From positions 62,001-126,000 of the forward strand of contig NZ_CP046175.1 in the NCBI RefSeq assembly GCF_009708215.1: 64,000 nt of DNA. Direction: 5' to 3'. Numbering within the stretch: the stretch's first letter is position 1; every line of letters begins with the position of its first letter. This DNA comes from Occultella kanbiaonis. GTDB lineage: Bacteria; Actinomycetota; Actinomycetes; Actinomycetales; Beutenbergiaceae. A program made the translations under genes and the position numbers. Below are positions 36,228 to 45,001 of the stretch, piece by piece. Below the pieces are notes generated by a model that saw only the letters and a program-made list of their open reading frames with translations, did not search any database and was not told the DNA's origin.

Positions 36228-36761
36228 TCAGCCCAGCAGCCGGCGGCTGATCGCATCGCGCAGGACGTCGGCGTGCAGCACGTCGTGCGTCTCGAGCTCG
36301 GCGACCGCCGTGTCCGGGTCGAGTTCGTTGACGGCGACGATGTGCTCGCCGTCCGCCGGGTCGGTGGGTGGTCCCGTCACCTCGACCTGCCCGACGGCGT
36401 AGGCCCAGTAGGCGTGCGGGTGCGGCTGGTCCGGCCGGTAGGGGTGGGGCCGTCGGCTGGTCGCCGCGTGGGCGGCGAACGTGACCGGCTCGGTCCGGAA
36501 CACGGCACCGGCCTCCTCGAGGAGTTCCCGCCCCGCCAGTTCGGGCACCGACTCGCCCGGCTCGCGGGTGCCACCGGGCAGGAACCGCCAGCCCTCGATG
36601 CTGTGGCAGACCAACACGCGTCCGGCAGGGGTGATCGCGACCAGGTGCAACCGGGTGATGAGTTCCTCGGGCGGAGCCCCCCACCGGTACTGGATGTCCG
36701 CACCCGCGTACGGCACGAACCGAGGGGTGGCGAGCCGTGCCTGCCAGTCGGGATCGGTCAC
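36228..36761 (-). CDS. NUDIX hydrolase
   Basis: 177 residues. The NUDIX box is visible around residues 65-87: GGTREPGESVPELAGRELLEEAG, fitting GX5EX7REUXEEXGU except for spacing consistent with family variation, so Mg2+-dependent cleavage of nucleoside diphosphates linked to another moiety is expected. N-terminal RLHLVAITPAGRVLVCHS is the first strand pair. Substrate cannot be told. It is convergent with the APH-like gene (28-nt gap) and lies 36 nt downstream of the malate:quinone oxidoreductase start, so it may be independently expressed. Confidence 0.88.
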   Translation of the reverse strand: MTDPDWQARLATPRFVPYAGADIQYRWGAPPEELITRLHLVAITPAGRVLVCHSIEGWRFLPGGTREPGESVPELAGRELLEEAGAVFRTEPVTFAAHAATSRRPHPYRPDQPHPHAYWAYAVGQVEVTGPPTDPADGEHIVAVNELDPDTAVAELETHDVLHADVLRDAISRRLLG

Positions 36762-36797
36762 GGCGACGAGTATCGCAGGGCGCCCCGGGCGCCGGCC

Positions 36798-38267
36798 CTA
36801 GGCGCCTGCCAGTCCCAGGGTCTCGGCGGTGGCGCGCCGGATCTCCAGGGCCCAGTCGTCGTCGGTGTTCATCGACCGTCCGAGGGAGGGCACCAGCTCG
36901 CGCAGCGGTCCCGTCCAACCGTCGTACCGGTCGCCGAACGCCTCCTGCAGCAGCCGGATCATGACCGGAACCGCGGTCGAGGCGCCGGGTGAGGCACCGA
37001 GCAGCCCGGCGAGGTTGTTCCCGGGGGAGATCACGAGCTCGGTGCCGAACTGCAGGCCTCCTCGCCCGGTGGCGTCCCGGCCGATCACCTGGACCCGCTT
37101 GCCGGCGTCGATCATCTCCCAGTCGGCGTCGACGGCGCTGGGCATGAGGCCCCGCAGGGCCAGCATCTGCTTGTCGTGGGAGGCGGTGATCTCACGGATC
37201 AGGTACTTGAGGAGATCGAAGTTGTCCTTGGCCACGGTGAGCATCGGCCCGATGTTGCCGGGACGGATGCTCCGGAACAGGTCGAGGCGGGACCCGGACT
37301 TGAGGAACCGTGGGTCCCATCCGGCGAACGGACCGAAGAGCAGCGAGTCCTCGCCGTCCACGGTGCGGTGGTCCAGGTGCGGGGCGCCGAGCCCGGGCAC
37401 CCCCTTCTCGGCCTTGCCATAGGCCTTCACGGGGTGGCTCGCGACGACCTCGGGAGTGCGGGTCCGCAGGAACTTCCCGCTCACCGGGAAGCCGCCGTAG
37501 CCGCTCGCCTCGGGGATCCCCGATCGCTGCAGGAGCCGCAGCGAGCCGCCGCCCGCACCGACGAACACGAACCGGGCCGGCGTGGTGGCGATCCCGGTCC
37601 GGGTGCGGTGCGTGATCATCCAGCCGTCGCCGTCGCGGCGCAGGTCGGTGACCCGGCTCCGCAGGTTCAGCTTCGCGCCGCGCGCGTCCAGGGCGTCGAT
37701 GAGTGCGCGGGCCAGCGCGCCGTAGTCGACGTCGGTTCCGGACGCCTCGTAGGTCGCAGCGACGGGTTCACCCGGCGCCCTGCCGTCCACGAGTGCCCGG
37801 GACCACTCCCCGATCTGTGCCGGGTCGTCACTGAACTGCAGGTTCGCGAACAGCGGCTCCGTCCGGAGCGCGTCGTGCCACTGCCGCAGGTAGGCCACGT
37901 TCTCCGCGCCGGTCACGAACGCCAGGTGCGGTGTCGGGTTCACGAAACCCGGCGCAGCCGGGAGGATGCCGCGGGTGATGAGCGCGGACCAGAGCTGGCG
38001 GGTGACGTGGAACTGCTCGTTGATCGCGATGGACTTCGACACATCGATGCCACCACCCGGCAGCGGGGTCGCGTAGTCGAGCTCGCAGAAGCCGGCGTGG
38101 CCGGTGCCGGCGTTGTGCCAGGCGTTCGAGCTCTCCTGGGCCGCCCCGTCGAGGGACTCGAAGATCTCGATCGACCAGTCCGGCTCGAGGTGCTGGATCA
38201 GCGTGCCAAGTGTCGCGCTCATGATGCCGGCGCCGATCAGTGCGACGTCCGTGGTGCCTGAACCCAT
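36798..38267 (-). CDS. mqo: Malate:quinone oxidoreductase
   Basis: 489 residues, the size of the Mqo family. FAD motif TDVALIGAGIMSATLGTLI, the signature SSNAWHNAGTGHAGFCELDY near residue 45, and GAGGGSLRLLQRSGIP and GVPGLGAPHLDHR later are characteristic. It oxidises malate to oxaloacetate at the inner face of the membrane and donates electrons to menaquinone/ubiquinone, a TCA-cycle bypass of NAD-malate dehydrogenase. No transmembrane span is expected; attachment is peripheral. Confidence 0.95.
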   Translation of the reverse strand: MGSGTTDVALIGAGIMSATLGTLIQHLEPDWSIEIFESLDGAAQESSNAWHNAGTGHAGFCELDYATPLPGGGIDVSKSIAINEQFHVTRQLWSALITRGILPAAPGFVNPTPHLAFVTGAENVAYLRQWHDALRTEPLFANLQFSDDPAQIGEWSRALVDGRAPGEPVAATYEASGTDVDYGALARALIDALDARGAKLNLRSRVTDLRRDGDGWMITHRTRTGIATTPARFVFVGAGGGSLRLLQRSGIPEASGYGGFPVSGKFLRTRTPEVVASHPVKAYGKAEKGVPGLGAPHLDHRTVDGEDSLLFGPFAGWDPRFLKSGSRLDLFRSIRPGNIGPMLTVAKDNFDLLKYLIREITASHDKQMLALRGLMPSAVDADWEMIDAGKRVQVIGRDATGRGGLQFGTELVISPGNNLAGLLGASPGASTAVPVMIRLLQEAFGDRYDGWTGPLRELVPSLGRSMNTDDDWALEIRRATAETLGLAGA

Positions 38268-38383
38268 GGACGCAGCCTACGGACAAGCGCGGGGGTGGCC
38301 AGGATCCGGTCGACCCGTGGACAGCGGTCGGCGCGTCCTCGTGGCTCGTGCCGCCGGCGCGTTCCCGACGAGCGGGAGTCGGC

Positions 38384-38614
38384 TCAACGCTTGCGGCCGA
38401 AGGCGAAGTAGCTGATCGGGCCGACGAAGTTCACGAAACTCGCCGCCACCCAGGCGCCCTTGGGGCCGCGGACCTGATCCGCGGGCCGTCGCTTCAGGTC
38501 GACGAGTGCGGCCACGAGCAGGCCGATCTCCACCGCGGCGACACCGATGAGCGCTGCCTGCTGCCCCGTGGAGAGGTCCGTCCACCGCATCTTGTGCTGA
38601 TCGTCTGGGTCCAT
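38384..38614 (-). CDS. PLDc_N domain small membrane protein
   Basis: 76 residues. Two hydrophobic segments (ALIGVAAVEIGLLVAALVDL and WVAASFVNFVGPISYFAFGR) flank a basic loop, the pattern of the stand-alone phospholipase-D-nuclease N-terminal (PLDc_N) domain. This is a two-helix membrane hairpin of unknown function common in actinobacteria. It lacks any phospholipase HKD motif. Confidence 0.75.
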   Translation of the reverse strand: MDPDDQHKMRWTDLSTGQQAALIGVAAVEIGLLVAALVDLKRRPADQVRGPKGAWVAASFVNFVGPISYFAFGRKR

Positions 38615-38642
38615 TGCACCAGGTTACGACCGTTGGCTCGCT

Positions 38643-40097
38643 TCAGACCGACACCGGCTGGGCGGCGTCCTCGCGCTGCCGCACCGCGACGCCGTCGGGC
38701 CCTTCGAAGCGCCGTCCCCAGCCGGTGGCCACCGCAACGATCAGCACGAGCGTGAGCACCAACGGGTAGAACGTGGCTCCGAACAGCTGCACGGTCGACA
38801 GCGCCGGTGCCTGCTCGTGACCGCCGGTGAGGAGCGCACCGATGAACAGGAACGCGCTGAACACCGGGACCACGCAGGACACGCCCATCGCGAAGCAGTC
38901 CATCACGTTCGTGCGCCGGTACGGGTGGAGCTGCTGACGCGCCCCGATCTCGTCGGCGATCGGCCCGAAGGCGAGCATGGAGGCCGAGTTCACCCCGCCG
39001 AAGAGCACCGTCGTGGCGCTCACGCCGAGGCCGATCGCGGTCTCGGCGCCACGCGGGGTGCCGGCCAGCCGCCCCCGGGCGAGCGCGTCGACAATCCGGC
39101 TCAGCACGCCGCCGGCACGGAGCACGCCCATGATCCCGAACACGGAGATCACCAGGCAGACGGTGGGCAGCAACGACGCGACTCCGGTCACCAGGTAACC
39201 GGTGGGGGCGCCGTCGACGACCCCGAGCACACCGGACAATTCCAGGAGCCCGGAGAGCAGCGCGGTCGCCGTCCCCAGGATCAGTCCGACCGTCACGGCC
39301 AGGAAGATGTTCCGGGTGTAGAACGACACGGCGAGCAGCACGGCGATCGGGATCAGCATGAGCAGGCCGCGTGCGTCCGACGCCTCGGCGAGGTCGGCGC
39401 TGTCCACCGGACCTGCGCCGGTGCCCCCGAAGACCAGATAGGCGACGGCGCTGACGCCCGCGGCCACCAGCGCGTACCGGGCGCGGCTCGTGACGACTCC
39501 GCCGATGTCCGCGGCGCCGTCCTTGCGGCGGAAGCGCTGCGTGGAGGCGGAGATGATCGTGGTGTCGGAGATCGGCGCGAGGTTGTCGCCGAAGATCGCG
39601 CCGGAGACGATCGCGCCGGCCAGCAGCGTCGGGTCGGCGCCGAGGAGCACGCCTGCCGGGTAGAAGATCGGGAACGCGGTGAACATGGTGCCGATGGAGG
39701 ACCCGGTGGCCATGGCGATCAGACAGCAGGCCAGGAACGTGAACAAGGTCAGCGCGGCACCGCTCAGACCGGCCTGGTCGGCGATCCAGACGAAGCCGCC
39801 CGAGACGTTCGAGTCCTTGATCAGCTGGCCGAGCATGCCGACCATGAACAGCACCATGACGATCGAGACCGCCGTCGGGGTCCCGATCCCGGCCATGACG
39901 GCGTCCCAGTACTTGCCGTAGTTGCGGGCCAGGAGCGCACCGATCAGGAGCGCGATGAAGCCGCCCGTCGCCAGCGCGGTCATGTCGAACGCGTCGAGCA
40001 CCACGAAGTAGAGAACGCAGAAGATCAGGAAGATCGCCACGGGCACGAATGCCATCATCCAGCCGCCGCGGAACGTCAGTTCCGGCTCGTCATTCAT
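38643..40097 (-). CDS. NhaC-family Na+/H+ antiporter
   Basis: 484 residues from ATG 40097 with GAGG 8 nt upstream; starts further upstream would add an implausible Arg/Pro-rich tail. About twelve membrane spans; blocks such as LARNYGKYWDAVMAGIG, IGTMFTAFPIFYPAG, AIFGDNLAPISDTTIISAST and FGGVNSASMLAFGPI are typical of NhaC/Na+-H+ or amino-acid/Na+ family transporters. It would exchange Na+ for H+ in pH and salt homeostasis. A related organic-anion antiporter cannot be excluded. Confidence 0.85.
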   Translation of the reverse strand: MNDEPELTFRGGWMMAFVPVAIFLIFCVLYFVVLDAFDMTALATGGFIALLIGALLARNYGKYWDAVMAGIGTPTAVSIVMVLFMVGMLGQLIKDSNVSGGFVWIADQAGLSGAALTLFTFLACCLIAMATGSSIGTMFTAFPIFYPAGVLLGADPTLLAGAIVSGAIFGDNLAPISDTTIISASTQRFRRKDGAADIGGVVTSRARYALVAAGVSAVAYLVFGGTGAGPVDSADLAEASDARGLLMLIPIAVLLAVSFYTRNIFLAVTVGLILGTATALLSGLLELSGVLGVVDGAPTGYLVTGVASLLPTVCLVISVFGIMGVLRAGGVLSRIVDALARGRLAGTPRGAETAIGLGVSATTVLFGGVNSASMLAFGPIADEIGARQQLHPYRRTNVMDCFAMGVSCVVPVFSAFLFIGALLTGGHEQAPALSTVQLFGATFYPLVLTLVLIVAVATGWGRRFEGPDGVAVRQREDAAQPVSV

Positions 40098-40240
40098 CGA
40101 TTCGACCTCGTACCTCGCCGTGACGGATCTGCCGCGACCCAGCTCGCGCGGCTCGGCCACGGACCTTACACGGGCGTGGAACGCCGGGTCGTCGCCGTCC
40201 ACCGATCGGGGATACTGCTTGCTCGAAGCAGGAGGATGCG

Positions 40241-40594
40241 ATGAGCGACGACACGGGCGACCGCGCCGGCAAGACCGCGGCGGGGCGCCGGACCGAGTTG
40301 AGTGATCTGCGGGTGGTGGTGGATCGGATCGAGGGTCGGTCGGTGTGCGGACTGGCTCCCGGGGACTCCTTCGACGTCTCCTGCTCGAGCCGGCTGACCA
40401 TCCCGGAGGGGCGCCACTTCTGCATCTATGCACTCTCGGCGGTGCTGCCGCTGCTGCCGGCCGCCCAGCGGTCGGTCGACCCCGACGACTGGCTGGCGAG
40501 CGACGAGGTCGCCTGCCCGGACCCGGAGGAGCGGCTGATCATGCGCATCGAACGCCTCGGCCGACGCAGCATCCCCACGGAGGAACTCACGTGA
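40241..40594 (+). CDS. TIGR04076 family protein
   Basis: 117 residues. The domain matches the TIGR04076 pattern: a strand with VVVDRIEG-x-SVCGL, GDSFDV, LTIPEGRHFCIYALSAVLPLLPA, and the DPDDWLASDEVACPDPEERL ending that gives the family its conserved cysteines and acidic motif. Function is not known for the family. It overlaps the LLM oxidoreductase start as GTGA, so the two are translationally coupled and may work together. Confidence 0.8.
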   Translation: MSDDTGDRAGKTAAGRRTELSDLRVVVDRIEGRSVCGLAPGDSFDVSCSSRLTIPEGRHFCIYALSAVLPLLPAAQRSVDPDDWLASDEVACPDPEERLIMRIERLGRRSIPTEELT

Positions 40595-41604
40595 GCGTGT
40601 CGCTGACCATCGCCCTGCAGTCGGACAAGACCGCGGTCGAGTACGCCCGGTTGGCGCGGATCGTGGAGGGGATCGGCTTCGACGGGCTCTCGGTGTACTC
40701 CGACCTCGGCTATCAGCCGCCGATGGCCCCGCTGATGGTCGCCGCGGACGTGACCGAGTCGGTGCGTCTGGGCCCGTCCTGCCTGAACCCGTACCTGCTC
40801 CATCCCGTGGAGATCGCAGGGCAGATCGCCGCCCTCGACGAGGCCTCCGGTGGGCGCGCCTACCTGGGCCTGGCACGCGGCTCCTGGATGTCGCAGGTGG
40901 GCGTGCGCCAGGACCGGCCGCTCGCGCACCTGGAGGACACCGTGCAGATCGTGCGTCGGCTGCTCGCCGGCGACGACTCCGGCTATGCCGGGAAGGTATT
41001 CGCGATCGAGCCCGGCTTCGCCCTGCAGTATCAACCGGTCCGGCCGGCGGTGGACGTGCTGCTCGGGGTCTGGGGTCCGCGCGGCGCCGCCCTGGCCGGC
41101 CGGATCGCCGACGAGGTGAAGATCGGCGGATCGGCCAACCCGGACATGGTGCGTCAGATGCGCCACTGGCTGGACGACTCCGCCGTCTCGGCCGGGCGTG
41201 GCGTGGGCGCGGTCGCGGTCTGCGCCGGAGCGGTCACCGTGGTCGACACTGACGGCGACCTCGCGCGGGGCATCGCCCGTCGCGAGGTGGCGATGTACGT
41301 GGACGTGATCGCCGCGCTCGACCCCACGGTGCGGATCGAGGACGAGCTCCTGGTGCGGTTGCGTGCCCTGCTCGCGCAGGATCGTGCCGACGATGCCGGC
41401 GCTCTGCTCAGCGACGACCTGCTGGACCGGTTCGCCCTCGCCGGGACGCCGGCCCAGATCGTCGCGCACACGCTGGAGCTGGTGGAGGCGGGCGCCGACA
41501 GGGTGGAGTTCGGCACGCCGCACGGTCTCACCGGCGCGGGTGGCATCGACCTGCTCGGCTCCGCCGTGCTGCCCGCGGTCCGGTCCGAGCTCGCCGCCGC
41601 CTGA
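40591..41604 (+). CDS. LLM-class flavin-dependent oxidoreductase
   Basis: 337 residues from GTG overlapping the preceding stop. (beta/alpha)8 luciferase-like fold with EGIGFDGLSVYSDL, RLGPSCLNPYLLHPVEIAGQI, ALDEASGGRAYLGLARGSW and a C-terminal YVDVIAALDPTVRIEDELL region. The family uses F420 or FMN; the N-terminal form (short beta-1, no Cys motif) fits F420-dependent enzymes of actinobacteria. Substrate is unknown. Co-translation with the TIGR04076 protein suggests a joint role in an F420-linked reaction. Confidence 0.85.
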   Translation: MSVSLTIALQSDKTAVEYARLARIVEGIGFDGLSVYSDLGYQPPMAPLMVAADVTESVRLGPSCLNPYLLHPVEIAGQIAALDEASGGRAYLGLARGSWMSQVGVRQDRPLAHLEDTVQIVRRLLAGDDSGYAGKVFAIEPGFALQYQPVRPAVDVLLGVWGPRGAALAGRIADEVKIGGSANPDMVRQMRHWLDDSAVSAGRGVGAVAVCAGAVTVVDTDGDLARGIARREVAMYVDVIAALDPTVRIEDELLVRLRALLAQDRADDAGALLSDDLLDRFALAGTPAQIVAHTLELVEAGADRVEFGTPHGLTGAGGIDLLGSAVLPAVRSELAAA

Positions 41605-41665
41605 TCGACCCGGCGACCACTTGCCGGACCGGCCGCGGGGCGTGGTCGTTAGGCTGCGCGGTGTG

Positions 41666-42325
41666 ATGGCGTCCGGGGTAAACCACACCATGGCCGTGCC
41701 CGTCGCGATCGTCCGGATGATCGCCGGCCTGCTGGTCACCGCCGTACTGGTGTACGGATACGCGGTGCAGGTCGAGGTTGGCGGCACCAGTCCCTTCGAC
41801 TACTTCGGCTACTTCACGAACCAGACCAACCTGCTCACGAGTCTCGTGCTGATCGGCACCGGCATCGTCGTGCTCACGGGACGGCGGGTCCCCGGCTGGC
41901 TCACCCTCGTGCGTGGGGTCGCGATCGCATGTCTGCTCGTCGTCGCGGTCATCTACAACCTCCTCATCCCGGGCACGGGGTCCGCCCCGCCCGTGGTGAG
42001 CGCGATCCTGCACCTCGCGTTCCCGCTCGCCATCGCGCTCGACTGGCTCCTCGTCGGGGACCGTGGACCGCTCGCCTGGCGACGGCTCTGGCTGGTGCTT
42101 CCCTATCCACTGCTGTGGCTGCTCGTCGTCCTTGTGCGCGGCGTCACGGACGGCTGGGTGCCCTACGGATTCCTGCTTCCGGAGCGCGGGCCGGCCGCGC
42201 TGGGCCTGCACGTCGTGGCGCTGCTCGGCACGCTCCTCGCGGCCGGCGCGCTCGTCTGGTCGGCCAGCCGGGCACCGGGACGCTGGCTCCGGACTCCCGG
42301 ACGCACTGTTCCCAGCCGCGTGTGA
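41666..42325 (+). CDS. Pr6Pr family integral membrane protein
   Basis: 219 residues from ATG 41666. Six hydrophobic segments alternate with short loops; FDYFGYFTNQTNLLTSLVLIG is the family's F-T-x-Q-S/T-N signature, and WVPYGFLLP follows near the C-terminus. FAR-17a/AIG1/Pr6Pr-type proteins are of unknown function in bacteria; eukaryotic relatives hydrolyse fatty-acid esters of hydroxy fatty acids, and the membrane Thr/His pair needed for that is not evident. No tight operon partner. Confidence 0.82.
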   Translation: MASGVNHTMAVPVAIVRMIAGLLVTAVLVYGYAVQVEVGGTSPFDYFGYFTNQTNLLTSLVLIGTGIVVLTGRRVPGWLTLVRGVAIACLLVVAVIYNLLIPGTGSAPPVVSAILHLAFPLAIALDWLLVGDRGPLAWRRLWLVLPYPLLWLLVVLVRGVTDGWVPYGFLLPERGPAALGLHVVALLGTLLAAGALVWSASRAPGRWLRTPGRTVPSRV

Positions 42326-42349
42326 TCGGCGACTCGCGCCGAGAGCCTG

Positions 42350-42784
42350 TCAGTGGGGCTCGGGGCCGGGCGCGTGCTGCGCGAGCCACTCCTTGGCGCG
42401 CCGGCGTGAGGCCCGGCCGAGCCAGGCGTCCCGGACGAGTTCGGTGATCTCCTCGCGTGACACCTGGCCCACGTGGGTCGCACGGATCAACACCGAGGGA
42501 TGGCCGTTGAAGTGGGGCGTCGTGAAGAACGGCCGCGTCTCGTCCTGCACCAGCGCGACCCGGTCTGCCTCGTCGCTGACCCAGATGACGATGACGTCGT
42601 CGTAGAGCTCCCCGGTGGCCGGGTCGAACGCGTCCTTGCGCGGGTTGCGGAAGAACACGAACGACTTCCCACCCACCTGGTACACCGGATTCTGCCCGGC
42701 GGACTCGACCGTGACGAACGGCATCGCAAGGGCGGCCGCGTGGATGTCCTCCACCCGGGCCGGCGTCGTCGCGGGCTCACGCAT
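42350..42784 (-). CDS. MmcQ/YjbR family DNA-binding protein
   Basis: 144 residues with the YjbR fold: KSFVFFRNPRKDAFDP, VIVIWVSDEADRVALVQDE, RPFFTTPHFNGHPSVLIR and an EEITELVRDAWLGRASRR C-terminal helix. The family has been linked to nucleoid or DNA binding, but direct function is unclear. Convergent with the Pr6Pr gene across 24 nt. Confidence 0.82.
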   Translation of the reverse strand: MREPATTPARVEDIHAAALAMPFVTVESAGQNPVYQVGGKSFVFFRNPRKDAFDPATGELYDDVIVIWVSDEADRVALVQDETRPFFTTPHFNGHPSVLIRATHVGQVSREEITELVRDAWLGRASRRRAKEWLAQHAPGPEPH

Positions 42785-42960
42785 GCTCCGATGGTGCCAC
42801 TCCGACGCGCGTTCTCACAGTGGGTACCGACCGGCTGAGCGAAGACCGTAACGAGACCGGGTAGGCGCAGACACGCTGATGAAACGGTGCGCTCGTAGCG
42901 TCGGGGACGCCGTACCAGCGGCAGCAGACCTCCACCGTCCGATCCACGGAGCCGTGCCAC

Positions 42961-43836
42961 ATGTCCTACGTCAAGCCAGCTCAGCTCGTCCCGACGATCA
43001 TCGACGCAGGTGCCAGCAAGGTGCTCCTCTCCGCCCGCGACACGCTGGTCCGGTCCACGATGGGCGGCGCGATCCTCGCGATCGCCGCCGCCTTCGCCGT
43101 CACGGTCACCGTGACGACCGGCCACGCCATCCTCGGCGCCGTGCTGTTCCCGGTGGGCTTCATCCTGCTGTACCTACTCGGGTACGACCTGCTCACCGGC
43201 ATGTTCGTGCTCGGCCCGCTCGCCTGGCTCGACAAGCGGCCCGGCATCACGGTGCGGGGCGTGCTGCGCAACTGGGGACTCGTGTTCGTGGGCAACTTCC
43301 TCGGGGCGTTCGCCGTCGCGGTGATGATGGCGATCGTCGTCACCTACGGGTTCGACACCCCGCCGAACGAGGTCGGTCAGGCGATCGGCCACATCGGTGA
43401 GGGGCGGACCGTCGGGTACGCGGAGCACGGAGCGTCCGGCATGCTGACCCTGTTCGTGCGCGGCATGCTGTGCAACTGGATGGTCTCGATGGGGGTCATC
43501 GGCGCGATGGTCGCCAAGGACGTGCCGGGCAAGGCGATCGTCATGTGGATGCCGGTCATGCTGTTCTTCTTCATGGCGTTCGAGCACTCGATCGTCAACA
43601 TGTTCCTGTTCCCGTCCGGCCTGCTCCTCGGCGGGCAGTTCACGATCATGGACTACCTGATCTGGAACGAGATCCCAACGGTCCTCGGCAACCTCGTCGG
43701 CGGACTGCTGCTGACGGGGCTGCCCCTCTACCTCACCCACGGCCGCCCCTCGGCCCGCCGCGGCGCGGCACCGGTCCATCAGGACTCGGACGTGAGCACG
43801 ACGGCGGAGCTCGACCTGGTTCCCGAGCGCGCCTGA
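42961..43836 (+). CDS. Formate/nitrite transporter family channel
   Basis: 291 residues with the FNT layout of six membrane helices and two broken helices: QLVPTIIDAGASKVLL at the N-terminus, NWGLVFVGNFLGAFAV, VRGMLCNWMVSMGVIGAMVAK (the CNW(L/M)V signature), and MFFFMAFEHSIVNMFLFPSGL. Such channels move formate, nitrite or hydrosulfide. The His of AFEHSIVNM is the gate-associated His. There is no adjacent formate lyase or nitrite reductase, so substrate is open. Confidence 0.93.
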   Translation: MSYVKPAQLVPTIIDAGASKVLLSARDTLVRSTMGGAILAIAAAFAVTVTVTTGHAILGAVLFPVGFILLYLLGYDLLTGMFVLGPLAWLDKRPGITVRGVLRNWGLVFVGNFLGAFAVAVMMAIVVTYGFDTPPNEVGQAIGHIGEGRTVGYAEHGASGMLTLFVRGMLCNWMVSMGVIGAMVAKDVPGKAIVMWMPVMLFFFMAFEHSIVNMFLFPSGLLLGGQFTIMDYLIWNEIPTVLGNLVGGLLLTGLPLYLTHGRPSARRGAAPVHQDSDVSTTAELDLVPERA

Positions 43837-43842
43837 CGCGTC

Positions 43843-44394
43843 CTAACGGCGCCAGTGCGCGCGGTGCAGCTCGTAGCTGACCTCGCCCTGCTCCGTACCG
43901 GGCAGCGGCTCGTCCCACTCGCGCACCTCGGTGCGCACATGCCTCATGCCGAGCTTGCGCATCACGCCACGGCTGGCCAGGTTCACCGCCATCGTCTCGG
44001 CGGTCACGGACTCGAGACCGACTGTCCCGAAACAGTGCTCGACGACGGCCCGCGCGCCTTCCGTGGCCAGGCCGCGACCCCAGAACTCTCGCCGAAGACG
44101 CCACCCGACCTCCGCCGTCGTCGGCGCCTTCGTCAGTGGTTCGGGCGGTGCGGCGTCCCACCAACCCAAGAACTCGCCGTCGGTGAACCCGACCCAGTGG
44201 CCGAGCCCATGGGCGTCGGCCGCGGTGCTCGCGCACACGGGGGCCCAGGTCTCTCGCGCCTCCTGCGGCGTGCGCGCCCGGCCGATGAGGTGGCGCATCA
44301 CCTCGGGGTCACCGTCGAGCTCGACGAGGTGCGGCAGGTGTTCGATCCGCATCGGCGTCAGCGTCATCCGTGGGGTTCTCAGCGTCGGGCGCAT
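43843..44394 (-). CDS. GNAT family N-acetyltransferase (RimJ/RimL-like)
   Basis: 183 residues. Acetyltransf_3 fold: a start RTPRMTLTPMR, VGWRLRREFWGRGLATEGARAVV (acetyl-CoA pyrophosphate loop R-x-x-G-x-G/A), and ESVTAETMAVNLASRGVMRKLGM, the standard RimJ/L motif. It could acetylate N-termini of ribosomal proteins or a small metabolite. It ends only 6 nt from the convergent FNT gene stop. Confidence 0.88.
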   Translation of the reverse strand: MRPTLRTPRMTLTPMRIEHLPHLVELDGDPEVMRHLIGRARTPQEARETWAPVCASTAADAHGLGHWVGFTDGEFLGWWDAAPPEPLTKAPTTAEVGWRLRREFWGRGLATEGARAVVEHCFGTVGLESVTAETMAVNLASRGVMRKLGMRHVRTEVREWDEPLPGTEQGEVSYELHRAHWRR

Positions 44395-44461
44395 CCCACG
44401 TATCTATCAGACGGGTCACGCGACATGACCGACCCGTGAGGCGACCCGATCGCCCGAGCCC

Positions 44462-45001
44462 TCACTCGCCGTCGGGCACCACCGTGAACCGCGCACACGC
44501 GAACTCGCGGTTGCGTGCCAGTTCCTCGAGCCGGAACTCGACGTGACGGGGGAGCAGGGGCGCACCGGCGCCGATCGTCACCGGGGCGTAGGAGACGATC
44601 ATCTCGTCGAGCAGGCCGTGGTCGGCGAACTGTCCGGCGAGGTCGCCGCCGCCCACGATCCAGACGTCCTTCCCGGCGGCCGCGGCGACCATCCGGGCGT
44701 GCACCTGCGGCACGGGCTCGGAGGTGAAGGTGACATCGGCGCCGTCGGTGCGGGGCGGGAAGTCCCGGTGCGCGAACACCCACGCGGGCATCGTGTACTC
44801 CCAGCCGCCGGGTGCGTGCTCCTCGATCCAGGCGTAGGTCGAGGCGCCCATCGCGATCGCCCCGACCTTCGCGATGAACTCGTCGTAGTTCATCGGGCCG
44901 GTGTTGTCGATGTCGCGGGTGAGCAGCCAGTCGAGGGAGTGCTCGGGGGTGGCGATGAAGCCGTCAAGTGTGGTCGCGGTGTAGTAGACGGTGCGGGTCA
45001 T
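44462..45001 (-). CDS. Dihydrofolate reductase family protein (RibD C-terminal-like)
   Basis: 179 residues from ATG 45001, overlapping the stop of the AraC-type gene (ATGA). TRTVYYTATTLDGFIATPEHSLDWLL and KVGAIAMGASTYAWI, then KDVWIVGGGDLAGQFADHGLLDE, are the RibD_C/DHFR-like signature. These proteins are NADPH reductases of unassigned substrate, not housekeeping DHFR. Translational coupling to the AraC-DinB protein suggests that the latter senses or regulates a linked step. Confidence 0.87.
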   Translation of the reverse strand: MTRTVYYTATTLDGFIATPEHSLDWLLTRDIDNTGPMNYDEFIAKVGAIAMGASTYAWIEEHAPGGWEYTMPAWVFAHRDFPPRTDGADVTFTSEPVPQVHARMVAAAAGKDVWIVGGGDLAGQFADHGLLDEMIVSYAPVTIGAGAPLLPRHVEFRLEELARNREFACARFTVVPDGE

